Assembly: GCA_014338405.1 (NCBI GenBank) | Contig: JTDE01000142.1 | Coordinates: 191,904 to 255,903 of the forward strand | Reading direction: 5' to 3' | Length of the DNA stretch: 64,000 nucleotides | From: Paragonimus skrjabini miyazakii | Lineage: Eukaryota; Platyhelminthes; Trematoda; Plagiorchiida; Troglotrematidae | In this document: positions 21,714 through 31,659 of the stretch, one piece after another | Layout: the number at the start of each line of letters is the position of its first letter | Position numbering within the stretch: the first letter of the stretch is position 1 | Position numbers and translations under genes: made by a program | Notes under the pieces: generated by a model | Told to the model about the DNA's origin: nothing | What the model saw: the letters and a program-made list of their open reading frames with translations, nothing else | Databases searched by the model: none

Positions 21714-24368
21714 TCACTTTGGGGGATTCACGATCAGTATATCGTACTTTTTAGCGCGTTTTTTGCCAGTCACCTTTGAGTTTGTTATCACTTCGGTTGG
21801 CTTACTGATCGATGCGCTAGTTTGATTTAAAACACGTTTACCATGTCTGTCCGATGAAGTTACATGCTGCAATCGTGGAAGAGAGACACTCAAACTATTC
21901 GGACTTTTTCGGTGTTTATCAAACTCTTTTGTTGACCGTGGTCCTCTGAAATGACCAGTGGAATAGTACGTGCCAGTGGTCGGAGTGGTCTCAATAGGTG
22001 GTAGAAAGCCTGAGCTGTTGATGGAGTTCCGATTGGACCAGTCTCGTGACTTTGAGCCGTGGGCTACCTGTTGTGGTGACAGACGTTCGACTGAATGTGA
22101 TTGCTTCGAAGTGGATAATAGCTTAATGTTCGCCCCGGAGTTCGCGTTACACTGCCGTCTGACCGGTAGTTGGTTGTTTTTACTTGGGCTTTTGCTCACC
22201 AGTACCATGTTTTGTCTGTACTCCATAATCGGACTAACCGTTCCACACCGGAGGGGTCTTGGATTCATGCATCCAGTCTCGGGATAGAGTCTCTCACGGA
22301 ACTCAAGTGTATTACATTTTGTACCGCTAGCATCAACTTTTTGCCTACGACAAGTGCAACCATGTGTAGACTGCAACAGCGGTATAAACTGAGTAGGCGA
22401 GTCATCTAGTGATGGTCTGTGTTGTTGTTGTTGTTGTTGTTGCCATTGTTGACAGTGACTGTTATAACTCATTTCTGAGGAGGTATCAGGTGCAGTTAGC
22501 TGTTCCGAATCAATTTGCGGATCACAATGCGCTCGTACAGGTGAACTGGTAGACGGGGTCCGTATTGTACATCTCACTTCACCGGTATCACTTTGCGTAT
22601 CTTGTTTGCGAAAACTGGCAATGCGATCAAACAAACAACGGCGTGACGTCCTTTGTATCTCTTTGCCAGACTCTGAATCCCTACTTTTGGCAGCCGGCTG
22701 AATTGTGTTCCTTGAAAAAACCGGCACAGTCCATTCTTCGACAGCAAATTGTGTGCAGGGTTCATTCATCTCGGCCGTATGTACTGTGTATAAAGAACAG
22801 CATCGACTTGACGGTTGTACGACAATTTTTGAGGTCCCTGTACCCAGAACAGTAACGTTCAACGAATCGGGAGGATATATACATGGTCTCTCAGGATTAT
22901 GGCAATGTTCACTTAAGTTTGGTTGAACTAGGGGTGTTCGCTGGGCGCTTTTTGGCCCAAAGCTTTCTATTCGTTTTGCACTTCCCGGTTTTCTAGAATG
23001 GGCTAAATTACTGATTTTACTGCGTTCACTGTCCGCCTCCACAGGCTCTGGATTCACCATCAAGATGGGATCGATATGGACACTGCTGTTAGTCGACTGC
23101 TGAACGGAGCCCACTGCTAACTGACTAGATCCGTGGACACTTTTTACGGTTTGTGCAATATCTTCATAAACATTTGGCAAATTGCAACCCGGGGCCACGT
23201 ATACCCGGTTAATGACTGGTTCGACAAGGAACCGTGTGTTCTCGTATATTTTACGTGGAGATTCTTTGTGTGTAATTCGCTTTGTTTCGGATATTTTTAC
23301 ATGGCCATCGGATTGCACGGAATCATTATCAATTGTGCCGTCTTTTCTATGATACTGACATATACTGGAATGAACGTCAGATGTGTTCGGCTTGATACAG
23401 CCTAACGAACGCTGACAACACTGAGGTACATGCTTTTGTTTGATTCCTCGCGACCTTACGACTGGTATTTTAGGTTGTCTCACTGGAAGTGTCCAACAGG
23501 AAGGACTATACCTATCTTTGCGTTGAGGCTTGACTCCCATATAAATATACCTGGGGGATAGCTGTCTGGTCTGGTATCTCTCCGGCAGCTCCATATTGGT
23601 GACAGATTGCTCTGATTGCACCATCTGATTTTCCAGAAGCACTAGTTCCGGTTTTGTCTCATCTATGACGTTCACATATGGCACGCGTCCTTCGTTCTTT
23701 GTCTCATGAAGTGTAAGATCAACCGGCTGAACGGATAATGATTTTCTGCCCGTGAGTGGTAGCTTCTGATAAACTGCAATAAGTAGTTCTCCCTGGTTCG
23801 GTTCATGTAAGCATTTGGAATGACGAATGAGGTGTCGTGTGACTAACTGTGTAGTGCCATTCTTTTCGCGTCCAATAAACGTCTCAGCTTCCACACATGT
23901 TCCATCCTCCATGAAGTGCAGCCGACATTTCCCATCATCTGTTTTACTTTCAATGTATTCAGATATATTTGCCAGATCATCTATTCCCACTGTACGATTC
24001 TGACGCCGAAAATCGTCCGATCGGTCAGCGGTATGTTCAGACCCACGCAGTGAAGTTCTATGTGCGGATTTTTCCTGCCGACTTCTTTCCAAGGTTTGCA
24101 GGTCTGCAGACTTTCGCGGTTCATAACTCTCCTTAAAGCTTTGTGATTGTGAATTTCTTTGTGAAGAATACGTTTCCTTTGATCTTAGTGCTCCAGGATG
24201 GCTCAAACACTCATCTTTTACTTCCATAGGACTTGTGATTCTTTCGTGGTATATCGATGTAAGCTTCTCGGACTTTGGTCGTTCAGAACCTGGTCTTTCT
24301 TTGCTCCGAGGTAATCTTGGGTCATTCGGTTGTGCTGCCGTATTTTCCCTAGAAAAACCGCAGCCCAT
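21714..24368 (-). CDS. Unidentified 884-residue protein with probable N-myristoylation signal
   Basis: The longest frame in the window and its only convincing gene: 884 codons without interruption. The start is supported by a good context (A at -3, G at +4) and by the peptide MGCGFS, which fits an N-myristoylation signal (Gly2, Ser6) with Cys3 as a possible palmitoylation site, so the protein probably anchors to membranes. Residues 1-125 are rich in Ser, Arg, Glu and Lys and are probably disordered. Residues 128-205 are the most domain-like part (ISEYIESKTDDGKCRLHFME and ELLIAVYQKLPLTG). A Gln tract lies near residue 643, encoded by CAA-rich repeats. The C-terminus is basic then hydrophobic (KKRAKKYDILIVNPPK). 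No transmembrane segment, Pfam-like motif or enzyme signature is recognised. Upstream non-coding or coding exons cannot be excluded. Function unknown; a membrane-associated scaffold is only a guess. Confidence 0.82.
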   Translation of the reverse strand: MGCGFSRENTAAQPNDPRLPRSKERPGSERPKSEKLTSIYHERITSPMEVKDECLSHPGALRSKETYSSQRNSQSQSFKESYEPRKSADLQTLERSRQEKSAHRTSLRGSEHTADRSDDFRRQNRTVGIDDLANISEYIESKTDDGKCRLHFMEDGTCVEAETFIGREKNGTTQLVTRHLIRHSKCLHEPNQGELLIAVYQKLPLTGRKSLSVQPVDLTLHETKNEGRVPYVNVIDETKPELVLLENQMVQSEQSVTNMELPERYQTRQLSPRYIYMGVKPQRKDRYSPSCWTLPVRQPKIPVVRSRGIKQKHVPQCCQRSLGCIKPNTSDVHSSICQYHRKDGTIDNDSVQSDGHVKISETKRITHKESPRKIYENTRFLVEPVINRVYVAPGCNLPNVYEDIAQTVKSVHGSSQLAVGSVQQSTNSSVHIDPILMVNPEPVEADSERSKISNLAHSRKPGSAKRIESFGPKSAQRTPLVQPNLSEHCHNPERPCIYPPDSLNVTVLGTGTSKIVVQPSSRCCSLYTVHTAEMNEPCTQFAVEEWTVPVFSRNTIQPAAKSRDSESGKEIQRTSRRCLFDRIASFRKQDTQSDTGEVRCTIRTPSTSSPVRAHCDPQIDSEQLTAPDTSSEMSYNSHCQQWQQQQQQQHRPSLDDSPTQFIPLLQSTHGCTCRRQKVDASGTKCNTLEFRERLYPETGCMNPRPLRCGTVSPIMEYRQNMVLVSKSPSKNNQLPVRRQCNANSGANIKLLSTSKQSHSVERLSPQQVAHGSKSRDWSNRNSINSSGFLPPIETTPTTGTYYSTGHFRGPRSTKEFDKHRKSPNSLSVSLPRLQHVTSSDRHGKRVLNQTSASISKPTEVITNSKVTGKKRAKKYDILIVNPPK

Positions 24369-26446
24369 CGTTTCATGGCATCACGGACAGTCAGCGGTTT
24401 AGACAGAGTAATTCATGTGGAATATTTTAAACTTAAAAATCTTTAGAACATTTATGTCACGTGAGTAGTAGATAATCGGTAGCAAAATGTATGCTCCAGT
24501 TGAACGGTTGCTTATGTTCTGTTGTTGTAATACCAAACAATTCATGTGTGTGCAAACTTATTCATAATTATGTAAAGTTTAGTGAGACATATTGCATTTT
24601 CAACTGATTTATCATTACAGCCACGCAGAGACGCAGAGATATCCTGACGACAAAAAATTAGCCTCACTAGATAAATTTGAAAATGATGCACAAAAAGTGG
24701 GAGAAAAAATATCACGGTTATGACCACAGACACACGAAGGAAACGATAATAGTAAAAGCAAATTGTATAATGCAATAATTGTTTAATCGTTTCCTCATGT
24801 TCGTTTTATCCATTGGCGCTTGGGACGTATAGAGTTTGCAAAAACCAACATGCTAGGTCTATCATAAACTCACCGTGCATTTGGTCAGTCTAATGCATAT
24901 TGACGTGGATGCGAACTGGAGTGTACGCGTGCGCCAATACACAGAACAAGTAATAAAATACTTAATACTGTTACATGAAAAAACTGATTACCACACCGAT
25001 GGCCAAACCATTCGTTAATGTTAATGCTATTTGTTGCACGGAGCCAATAGATGTTATCTAGAGTGAATGATTTTGAAGACTCCTGTTTTCCATGAGACCG
25101 AATATTTAGGAAGAGTTTCAAAAGATCACCACCTCCGTAACTGTAATTGGCCACATGTAACTAGTCATAACGAAGACAGTAACTGGTGCATATGAGTCAC
25201 TATGAACGGTTTGGCTGGACCGCTTGTGGTTCTTCCAGCACACGCCGTATATAATGAAGATCTGAAAGACCAAGACCAGAGGGTGATGGATCAGTGTGTA
25301 ATTCCGACGTGATTATCAACCCATCGTGATACAATACACTCAGCCACATTAATCGCACGCAGTCAGACAAAATGGTCCAGAGTCACTCAAACAATCATGA
25401 ACGTATCGAAACGTATAGAGCACACGGTCATTGTCTTATTAGTCCATCTCTCTATTGCTTAAATCGTGTTTCAGTTTCAATATGATCAACTGAGAGACGA
25501 TCCTCAGTTACTGGTTCCTTATCATGCGCCTGAATCCACTACTCATCACAGATAGACATGTACTATTCATCCGTGCTTTCTAATCCAGTCTGTTATTGGC
25601 TCATGATTTTTTCCTTTTCTAGTTTTGAAACCAGATGAAATTTTCGGGATTAGTTTGGTGAATGTTTGAGTATCACCGTTGGCGGACCACTAAAGTTATG
25701 ATCACAGACCTTCACCTAGCCGCAACTAAAACGCCCGGTTACATCAAACTTAGTGTCATTGGTGTGAGTCGGAAGTGCTTGTGTTTGAATTAACTAGGAC
25801 GACCGGAAGTAAATGTGTGCTAGTAGCCATGACAAATGCCCTTCTGTGCAAACCCCGTCGAATTGCTAAGTAAGCATTACTAGCAACGCAATAGGTCAAG
25901 ATCACAACCAGTATCATCAACCGCTTCCTGACGGTCATCGGAAAGTCCCCAGCGTTTCTTTTTAATGGAACCGTTGAGGATAATTCACCAAGCAATTAGG
26001 TTCGGACAAGAATATTTTCATCTGTAACTAACCACTAAAGTCTTCTCTGATCAGCATGAGTGCACAGTGGCTAAGTGAAAAGGGATATTTGGTCCTATGC
26101 AGCAAAACAAACTAACTGCGTGTGGCCACGACTAATCATAACTCCACCTAATCCTATTCTTATCAATGGTCGTAGAGATGGGCCTATATATCTATGCAGT
26201 TTCTGATCTCCTCTAGAAATATATCCGTCCCGGGTTTGGAGACGATACAGACACCAAATCAGTCCATATCACAGCGTACGGCAAGTAATGCATCTTTTGA
26301 CGCCGTATATCACCGGAGGATGCCTGTGCAGTGCTCCACCAAGTAGGACAGGTTGAAAGTCTAGCCTACAAAGTTGGAGACGGGATACAAAACAGTTTAC
26401 TTGAAACACCGCGTTCCATTGTTGTCAGCAAGAAATTTTGGTAAAC
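24369..26446. other. Upstream flank of the MGCGFS gene; no further gene recognised
   Basis: The promoter of the minus-strand gene should lie here, but I see no TATA element or CpG-rich stretch I could defend. Small minus-strand frames at 24885-25154 and 25756-25995 carry hydrophobic stretches but no family signature. Confidence 0.35.
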
Positions 26447-26625
26447 ATTGTTACTACCATCACTACTGCTGACATTATTGTCACTATTTATCGTTTGTTT
26501 TGCATAGTAATTTATAAAACTTCGTTGGGAAAAGATCAGGTGTTAGAACCGAAAGTAAGCAGAAAAATGTGGGAGAAAGAAAATACCAAACAAACTGGAT
26601 GTCAATTATGGGGCGCTGAATGGGT
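26447..26625 (+). repeat. R2-associated repeat, copy 1
   Basis: Resembles 40115-40270 and 43683-43833. Shared blocks include TTACTAC..CACTACTGCTGACATTAT, TATCGTTTGTTTTGCATAG, AACTTCGTT, AAAAATGTGGGAGAAAGAAA and TGTCAATTATGG. It lies about 200 bp beyond the 3' end of the nearby R2-like fragment, the same relation as at 40.1 kb. Confidence 0.6.
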
Positions 26626-26835
26626 TACAACTCTGACTGATAGGTCCTTCCATAAGAGTAGCGTATTTGGGTAGCTCCTTGAGACATCGAATAGGGTTGT
26701 TTCGTACGGTAGGTTGAAAGTAAAACAAAAGAAATCTTCAATCAAAATCATAAACTCCATAGGGTAGCAGAGTACTAATACAACCAAGGATCGTTCAGCT
26801 GAAGCAAAAAGTGTCCTTTCATAGTGAAAATGCTT

Positions 26836-27300
26836 GTCAGAAAAATGAAAACAGTCAACGCCAGGCTCGTATAAATGTCATAAATTTTGAGGGGACTAAG
26901 GATGGTCAGTAGGCAAAATCAATGACTGCATAAATGGGCAGTCCCAGTCAATGATCAGCATATTGTGAGGGAGGATCCATGATTCTTTGTAAAACGATGA
27001 TCACAGGAGTGTGAGAGATTGAGTCAGCTCGACATCCCATAGCATGAAGAACAGAATGAATGGCAGTGTTTTGAGAGTCCGCTCCGTAATTTCCAATCTT
27101 ATTGGTCCATGCAGCTTGGCTTTGGTAGTCATCCATTATACCGATATACAGTGCCACTGATTCGTCGTCACGGAACGCGATCACGTCCGGCTTGATGAAC
27201 TAAGTTGTCGTTGATACTCATAACTCCCCTAAAACTGAACGCCTGAGACTACCTCACCTTTCTGCTAAGTCTTTGGCCACGCAGTTTTATCGAGCGCAAC
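26836..27300 (-). pseudogene. R2-clade retroelement, 3' fragment with endonuclease domain
   Basis: The minus-strand frame 26948-27184 reads IAFRDDESVALYIGIMDDYQ, then AAWTNKIGNYGADSQNTAIH and THTPVIIVLQ. These align with the restriction-like endonuclease domain of the larger R2-like copy (VILVRDDAAVVLDVSTVDDY, TWTDKVATY, HSLVIIS). The 3' flanks of the two copies also align (AGGCAAAATC..TGACTGC..CAGTCCC). Upstream, the frame is broken. Only the 3' end is present, as expected for a 5'-truncated target-primed insertion. Confidence 0.75.
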
Positions 27301-27723
27301 GTACCTCGTGTGTGATCTGGCAAGATTGAAAAATATGGCGTGAGTTTTCTAGTTGATGGCTTTCGAGTTGATGCTGACTAAACAGCTGCCTCTGTACTTG
27401 TGATTTACGCTATATGGAAATGGTGGTAGATAAATTCGGAATGTCCAGACCGCCCAGGCGAACTGTGATGCGAATTTAACTGATTAGCTTATCTTCTGAA
27501 AGGTGGAAACTCTGTCAGACAAACTGATGGATTGTACAATCCATAACTCCCACTGTACAGTGGTGAACTTGGCTTAGAACTGGACGGGCGAGTGATGTAG
27601 TCAGGGGACCTGACCCGAAACCTTTCAGTCCAAACACAAAATCTAGTTGAATGACAAACCGAGTCTGTCGTGAGATAGGAAAGTTGTGACAATCACAAGT
27701 TGCGGAACGGGAGTTGGTAAGTG

Positions 27724-28030
27724 ATACCATGTCACGGTCGTGTGTACATCGGCCAGAATGACAGGACAACAGCTAATCGGGGGTGCCCTGGTTACCTTGC
27801 TGCGCCCGATTCGACAACTGACAAACAGACGAGCTCTCCACGACTCGAACATCAAGCGAACACGTGGCGATTGACACCTGTCTCTCTCAAATTCCCTACC
27901 CAATTACTTCACGCACTGTCACTTATAAAAGTGCATTTAACCCGAAATACAGCGAGGTCGTAAGTGTATCGAGGTTTCCTCTTCCTACTGGGCTCAGGCT
28001 AGCAGTGAACTCGAGCTGGCTCATAACTTG
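27724..28030 (+). repeat. LTR-like fragment, copy B
   Basis: Related to 17340-17645. Contains TATAAAA at 27924-27930 and ends at about CATAACTTGCTAC. Immediately after that end lies TGACCCCACGAT, which partly resembles a tRNA-Trp type primer-binding site (TGGTGACCCCGACGTGAT). This supports a plus-strand 5' LTR, but no gag or pol follows. Confidence 0.45.
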
Positions 28031-28050
28031 CTACTGACCCCACGATTTTG

Positions 28051-31000
28051 ATTGGCACACCTTCCTTAATAGACAGCAGACCTCGAAACCGTTCTTTAAC
28101 TCACTACCTGCAATCTCTGCATATCCGTGTGTCTAAGACTATTCACCACAATTCCTTTGTAAGTTTCGTCCCGCCGCCTCTGTCGTCTCGCCCTTTCACG
28201 CGGCCCATCACGTGACAAATGACATTCACTGCCCCAACCTACACATGGGCGTTCACACATTCGCCGACCCGAAAGCTCTCTTCCACATCCGAACTCACGC
28301 ACGCATGTACGCAGTAGCCATCTGCACATTCAACCAACTGGAACGCTCCAACAGGATGTAATTCAGTGCAGCCGATAGACAGGCACGCATGACGCGGTTG
28401 GACGCGGATCGGAATAGAGGGAACAACACAACCTAACAGGACAGGACACGGTCCAGACGAGCGCCATCGCATTAAACTTGCACATCGATCCCAACAATAA
28501 AGATCTAAACCATTGACTTAACCTTTTCACTGACTATCATTGCGACGTTATTTGTTACTCAAGCTATCACGGTTAAGAGGTCCCCTAAATCTACACCCAT
28601 TCTAAAAGTGACCTTTGCAAAGCCAGTGTTAAAATGTTTCGTTCGACTTGAGAGTTTTCAGCACCATCTCCTTGGACGATTTTAGTACTGTCATCGTAAC
28701 CCCGTCTGCCAGAAATATCACTTAACTGACTAGGATTACTGATGATATTGCCTTATAAATAATTGCGTCTCGTTGAATAATGCTGTCGGACCCCAGTCGA
28801 ACTGAGAGTCTGGTGCTATCTTTCACGTCACTATACATCACACTGACGTGGTTAGACAGAATAAACGTTCTGGTATTTGAACACATGCCTTACGTTGTAA
28901 TATTTACCCATGTCCTACTGTATTACCGCGTGTTATTCATAACTTCTTAATAGATGCACATCCAGTTAAAATATGAACAAAAACAATTTCTCAGAACTTA
29001 ATGTGAGTGGGCCAAACGCAGAACACTACGATTGCTATCCAACTTATTCCCTAATGAGTCAGAACATATATCGTTCATTAAGTCAATTGCAGAATCGTGA
29101 CCGACCTCCCGTGAAACTCTCCCCAACATATTTTGATAGTGAGATTTGCGCATTTTCATAAGAAACGCTAAATTCAGGTTGCTTAGCATAAGCGTAAGTT
29201 TTCTAGACTAGTAGGTAGAAGGCTGTGATAGTTGCTCAGAAAAGTGACAACTTGGTTTAACTGCCTACATGGAGATAGCTGTGACAAGACTTTCGAAAAT
29301 TTGAAACACGGTTAAATCATTGTCTTCTATGAACTGTTCGTAATAGCTTGGAGCACGTTTGCCATAGCTGGTTCAAGTGAACCGAAAGATTGATGAAAAA
29401 CATATCTGGCAGCACATATAAACGACAGAAATTTTTATGATATCAATCACTGTGTTTTAAATATATAAGACTGACATACTTCTCTTAAACCCTACATCGA
29501 TTCACACATCATGATGATGGAAAATGGGATTGATATACCGTGGAGAACAGGTTTGAAACTACCCGTACCTGGTCTCGACCTCGTGGACATCGATGTCCCC
29601 GAGCCCGGTACATGGATGGTTGAAAGAACAAGGAGAACCCGAACGGCCTTTGCTGCGGTTGGAACAATCTTTTCAGGAAGAGGAATGTAGTGGGCAGAAG
29701 CAATCGCACTATACTACTCGCACCACTGGTACACAGTAGTGGGGCCAGAGCATGGATTTTGACAGTTGAAAATAGCCGCGGAGGATGGAAGTGAAATAAG
29801 AGACATCGAATTACATTATGACATGAATTGGTTCTCGGTACATGCAGGAACCGAGCATTGGCGTTTGGGACAACCGTGATGTCCTGAGACCAGACGCAGA
29901 CCGTACGCGATGAACGTTTTTGTTTGTTGTGATGTTGAAACGCATAGCCTGTTTCGGTTCTTGGCTTACATCACTGGTTCAATAAAAAAGTTATGATATC
30001 CGACCCTGCCGTTCGGTTGTCAATTTAAAGAGTACTATACATCAACAATGGAATAAGGCAGATGCTGTCGTGTACCGAAATATGCCAAGGCAAAGCGATA
30101 ACTGTTCAAACGAAGTGGAAGATATCGAGCTGAATAACCCCATCCAAAGAACTACCACTCCAGTTGTCTACTAGGTTCATGAGGCTATTTTCGATAGAAA
30201 TATGACGAAAATATTTTCAGACGAAAAGAATCTTGGGATTCTAGAAGTTAGATTTTTCAGGTAGGCAAATATCTAACATTATCGGTAAAGGGCTTGCATC
30301 AAACCGATGACTCCTAACCGTTCTACACCACTGACTCATCGACAATGTTCTCAAAATTAAACTGAAAAGCTTGAGACCAATAAAACATGTTTGGTCTATT
30401 CAAATCTCTACTTCGTAATACACTCATGCATGGTGAGCTTTTGTGATCGATGATCAACTCCTGGTCTCACAGCAACGGGAGTAGCGGGGAGTAAATTATT
30501 TTGGGGATCAGGCCTTAGTTTAGTTGTAAACTTAACTGAGAAATCTCACTTCACAAGTATGAAGTAAAGAAACTGTCAGAAGAACTTTGCTTAGCTCAAA
30601 GTTAACAGTTAGCTTATCTTGTAGCCAATCCCAATATCGTACACACAATACTTGAGTAAACTTCCATAAATGATTCCGAGTTTTCTTGCAAGTTGATTAA
30701 GTCTTCCTGAAATTCGTTAGTGCCAATTCCAATTTGTGAAACATTTACCGTAAGCAGAGTTCTGGTTGAACTGTTATTCCGACGCAGCGCATAATCATAG
30801 CTGAAGTTGGGGTGTTCGTAGTAAGAAATTAGACCTGAAGCAGACATTATCTCGTAGTTTTCAGATGAGCTATATGATCATTGCTTGTGTCATGCCCTGA
30901 CTGAGATCGTGAGTTTCAGCACGGTTTGTCATCGATCGACTGAACTGAGCTGTGAATCCTATCGAAGGTGAGCAGACGAGATTATCGTTGTGCATTTAAA

Positions 31001-31146
31001 GAACAAATTAAATCCGTCTTCGATTTTTTGTTGAAATGATGCGAACTAAATTTAGATTGCTACATGGGATTCGGGAAATATTGTTTGAATAATAGGCTAT
31101 TCCCATCGTTTTAACCGAGATTGTCGATTCTACGAAAATAACTTAT
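28051..31146. other. No gene recognised
   Basis: 28100-28480 is noticeably richer in G+C and CpG than its surroundings, yet all frames there are short and low-complexity. It might be a leader or gag remnant behind the LTR-like fragment. The remainder holds only short frames with no signatures. Confidence 0.35.
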
Positions 31147-31263
31147 ATTGTCGCCACTGCCGGGACTTGAACCACGGATACGCTGTTTATGAGGCAGCCG
31201 TGTTTACCACTGCGCCATTGACCTCACGTTAGGCACGACCGAATTATCATATGTGAACGCTCA
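31147..31263 (-). mobile_element. Hammerhead SINE, head-only copy 3
   Basis: On the minus strand this is a clean tRNA-like head: AATTCGGTCGTGCCTAACGTGAGGTC, A box TGGCGCAGTGG, GCCTCATAAACAGCG and B box GGTTCAAGTCCCGGC, stopping at GGCAGTGGC just before where the ribozyme would begin. It faces the plus-strand copy 4 across about 88 bp. Confidence 0.8.
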
Positions 31264-31272
31264 ACCAATTTT

Positions 31273-31640
31273 GGAGTTAACAGACAGTAACTGTGTCTCC
31301 ATTTCGAGACGATCGGGCAACCTGATCATTACTTACAAGCAAAAGTGTTTGAGCGGTCACATATGATTATTCGGTCGTGCCTAACGTGAAGTCAATGACG
31401 AAGTGGTAAACACGGTTGCCTCATGAACAGCGTGGCCGAAGTTCTAGTCCCGACCGTGGCAAGGATATGTACTATTGACGAGTTCTAATGAGAGCGAAAC
31501 TCGAGTCTAGTGCTTCTTTTCGAAAGGGGCCGACTGGAATGTCTATGGGAATGCGACAGCTGTGGTCAATTGTGGGTGGTGTTCAATTCGAAATTAACCA
31601 AATCCCCGACTACTCATCAGTAAACTTGTATTGCATTGGA
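31273..31640 (+). mobile_element. Hammerhead SINE, long copy 4
   Basis: Plus-strand copy with an 80-bp leader (GGAGTTAACAGACAGTAAC..) also seen at 58.8 kb. The tRNA-like head follows (GTCAATGACGAAGTGG, B-box region GTTCTAGTCCCG), then the hammerhead at about 31469-31514: stem I GTACTA, core TTGACGA, stem II GTTCTAATGAGAGC, GAAA, stem III ACTCGAGT, cleavage triplet GTC, stem I return TAGTGC. The first core base is T instead of C, so it should be inactive. The tail continues through GGGGCCGACTGG, GCGACAGCTG and GACTACTCATCAGTAA. Confidence 0.82.
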
Positions 31641-31659
31641 GAAATATCGGATCTCCGGT

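Noticed and set aside
28096..28472. GC-richer block with Cys/Arg-rich frames
   Set aside because: Frames are short, low in complexity and mutually inconsistent; treated as possible repeat leader, not a gene.
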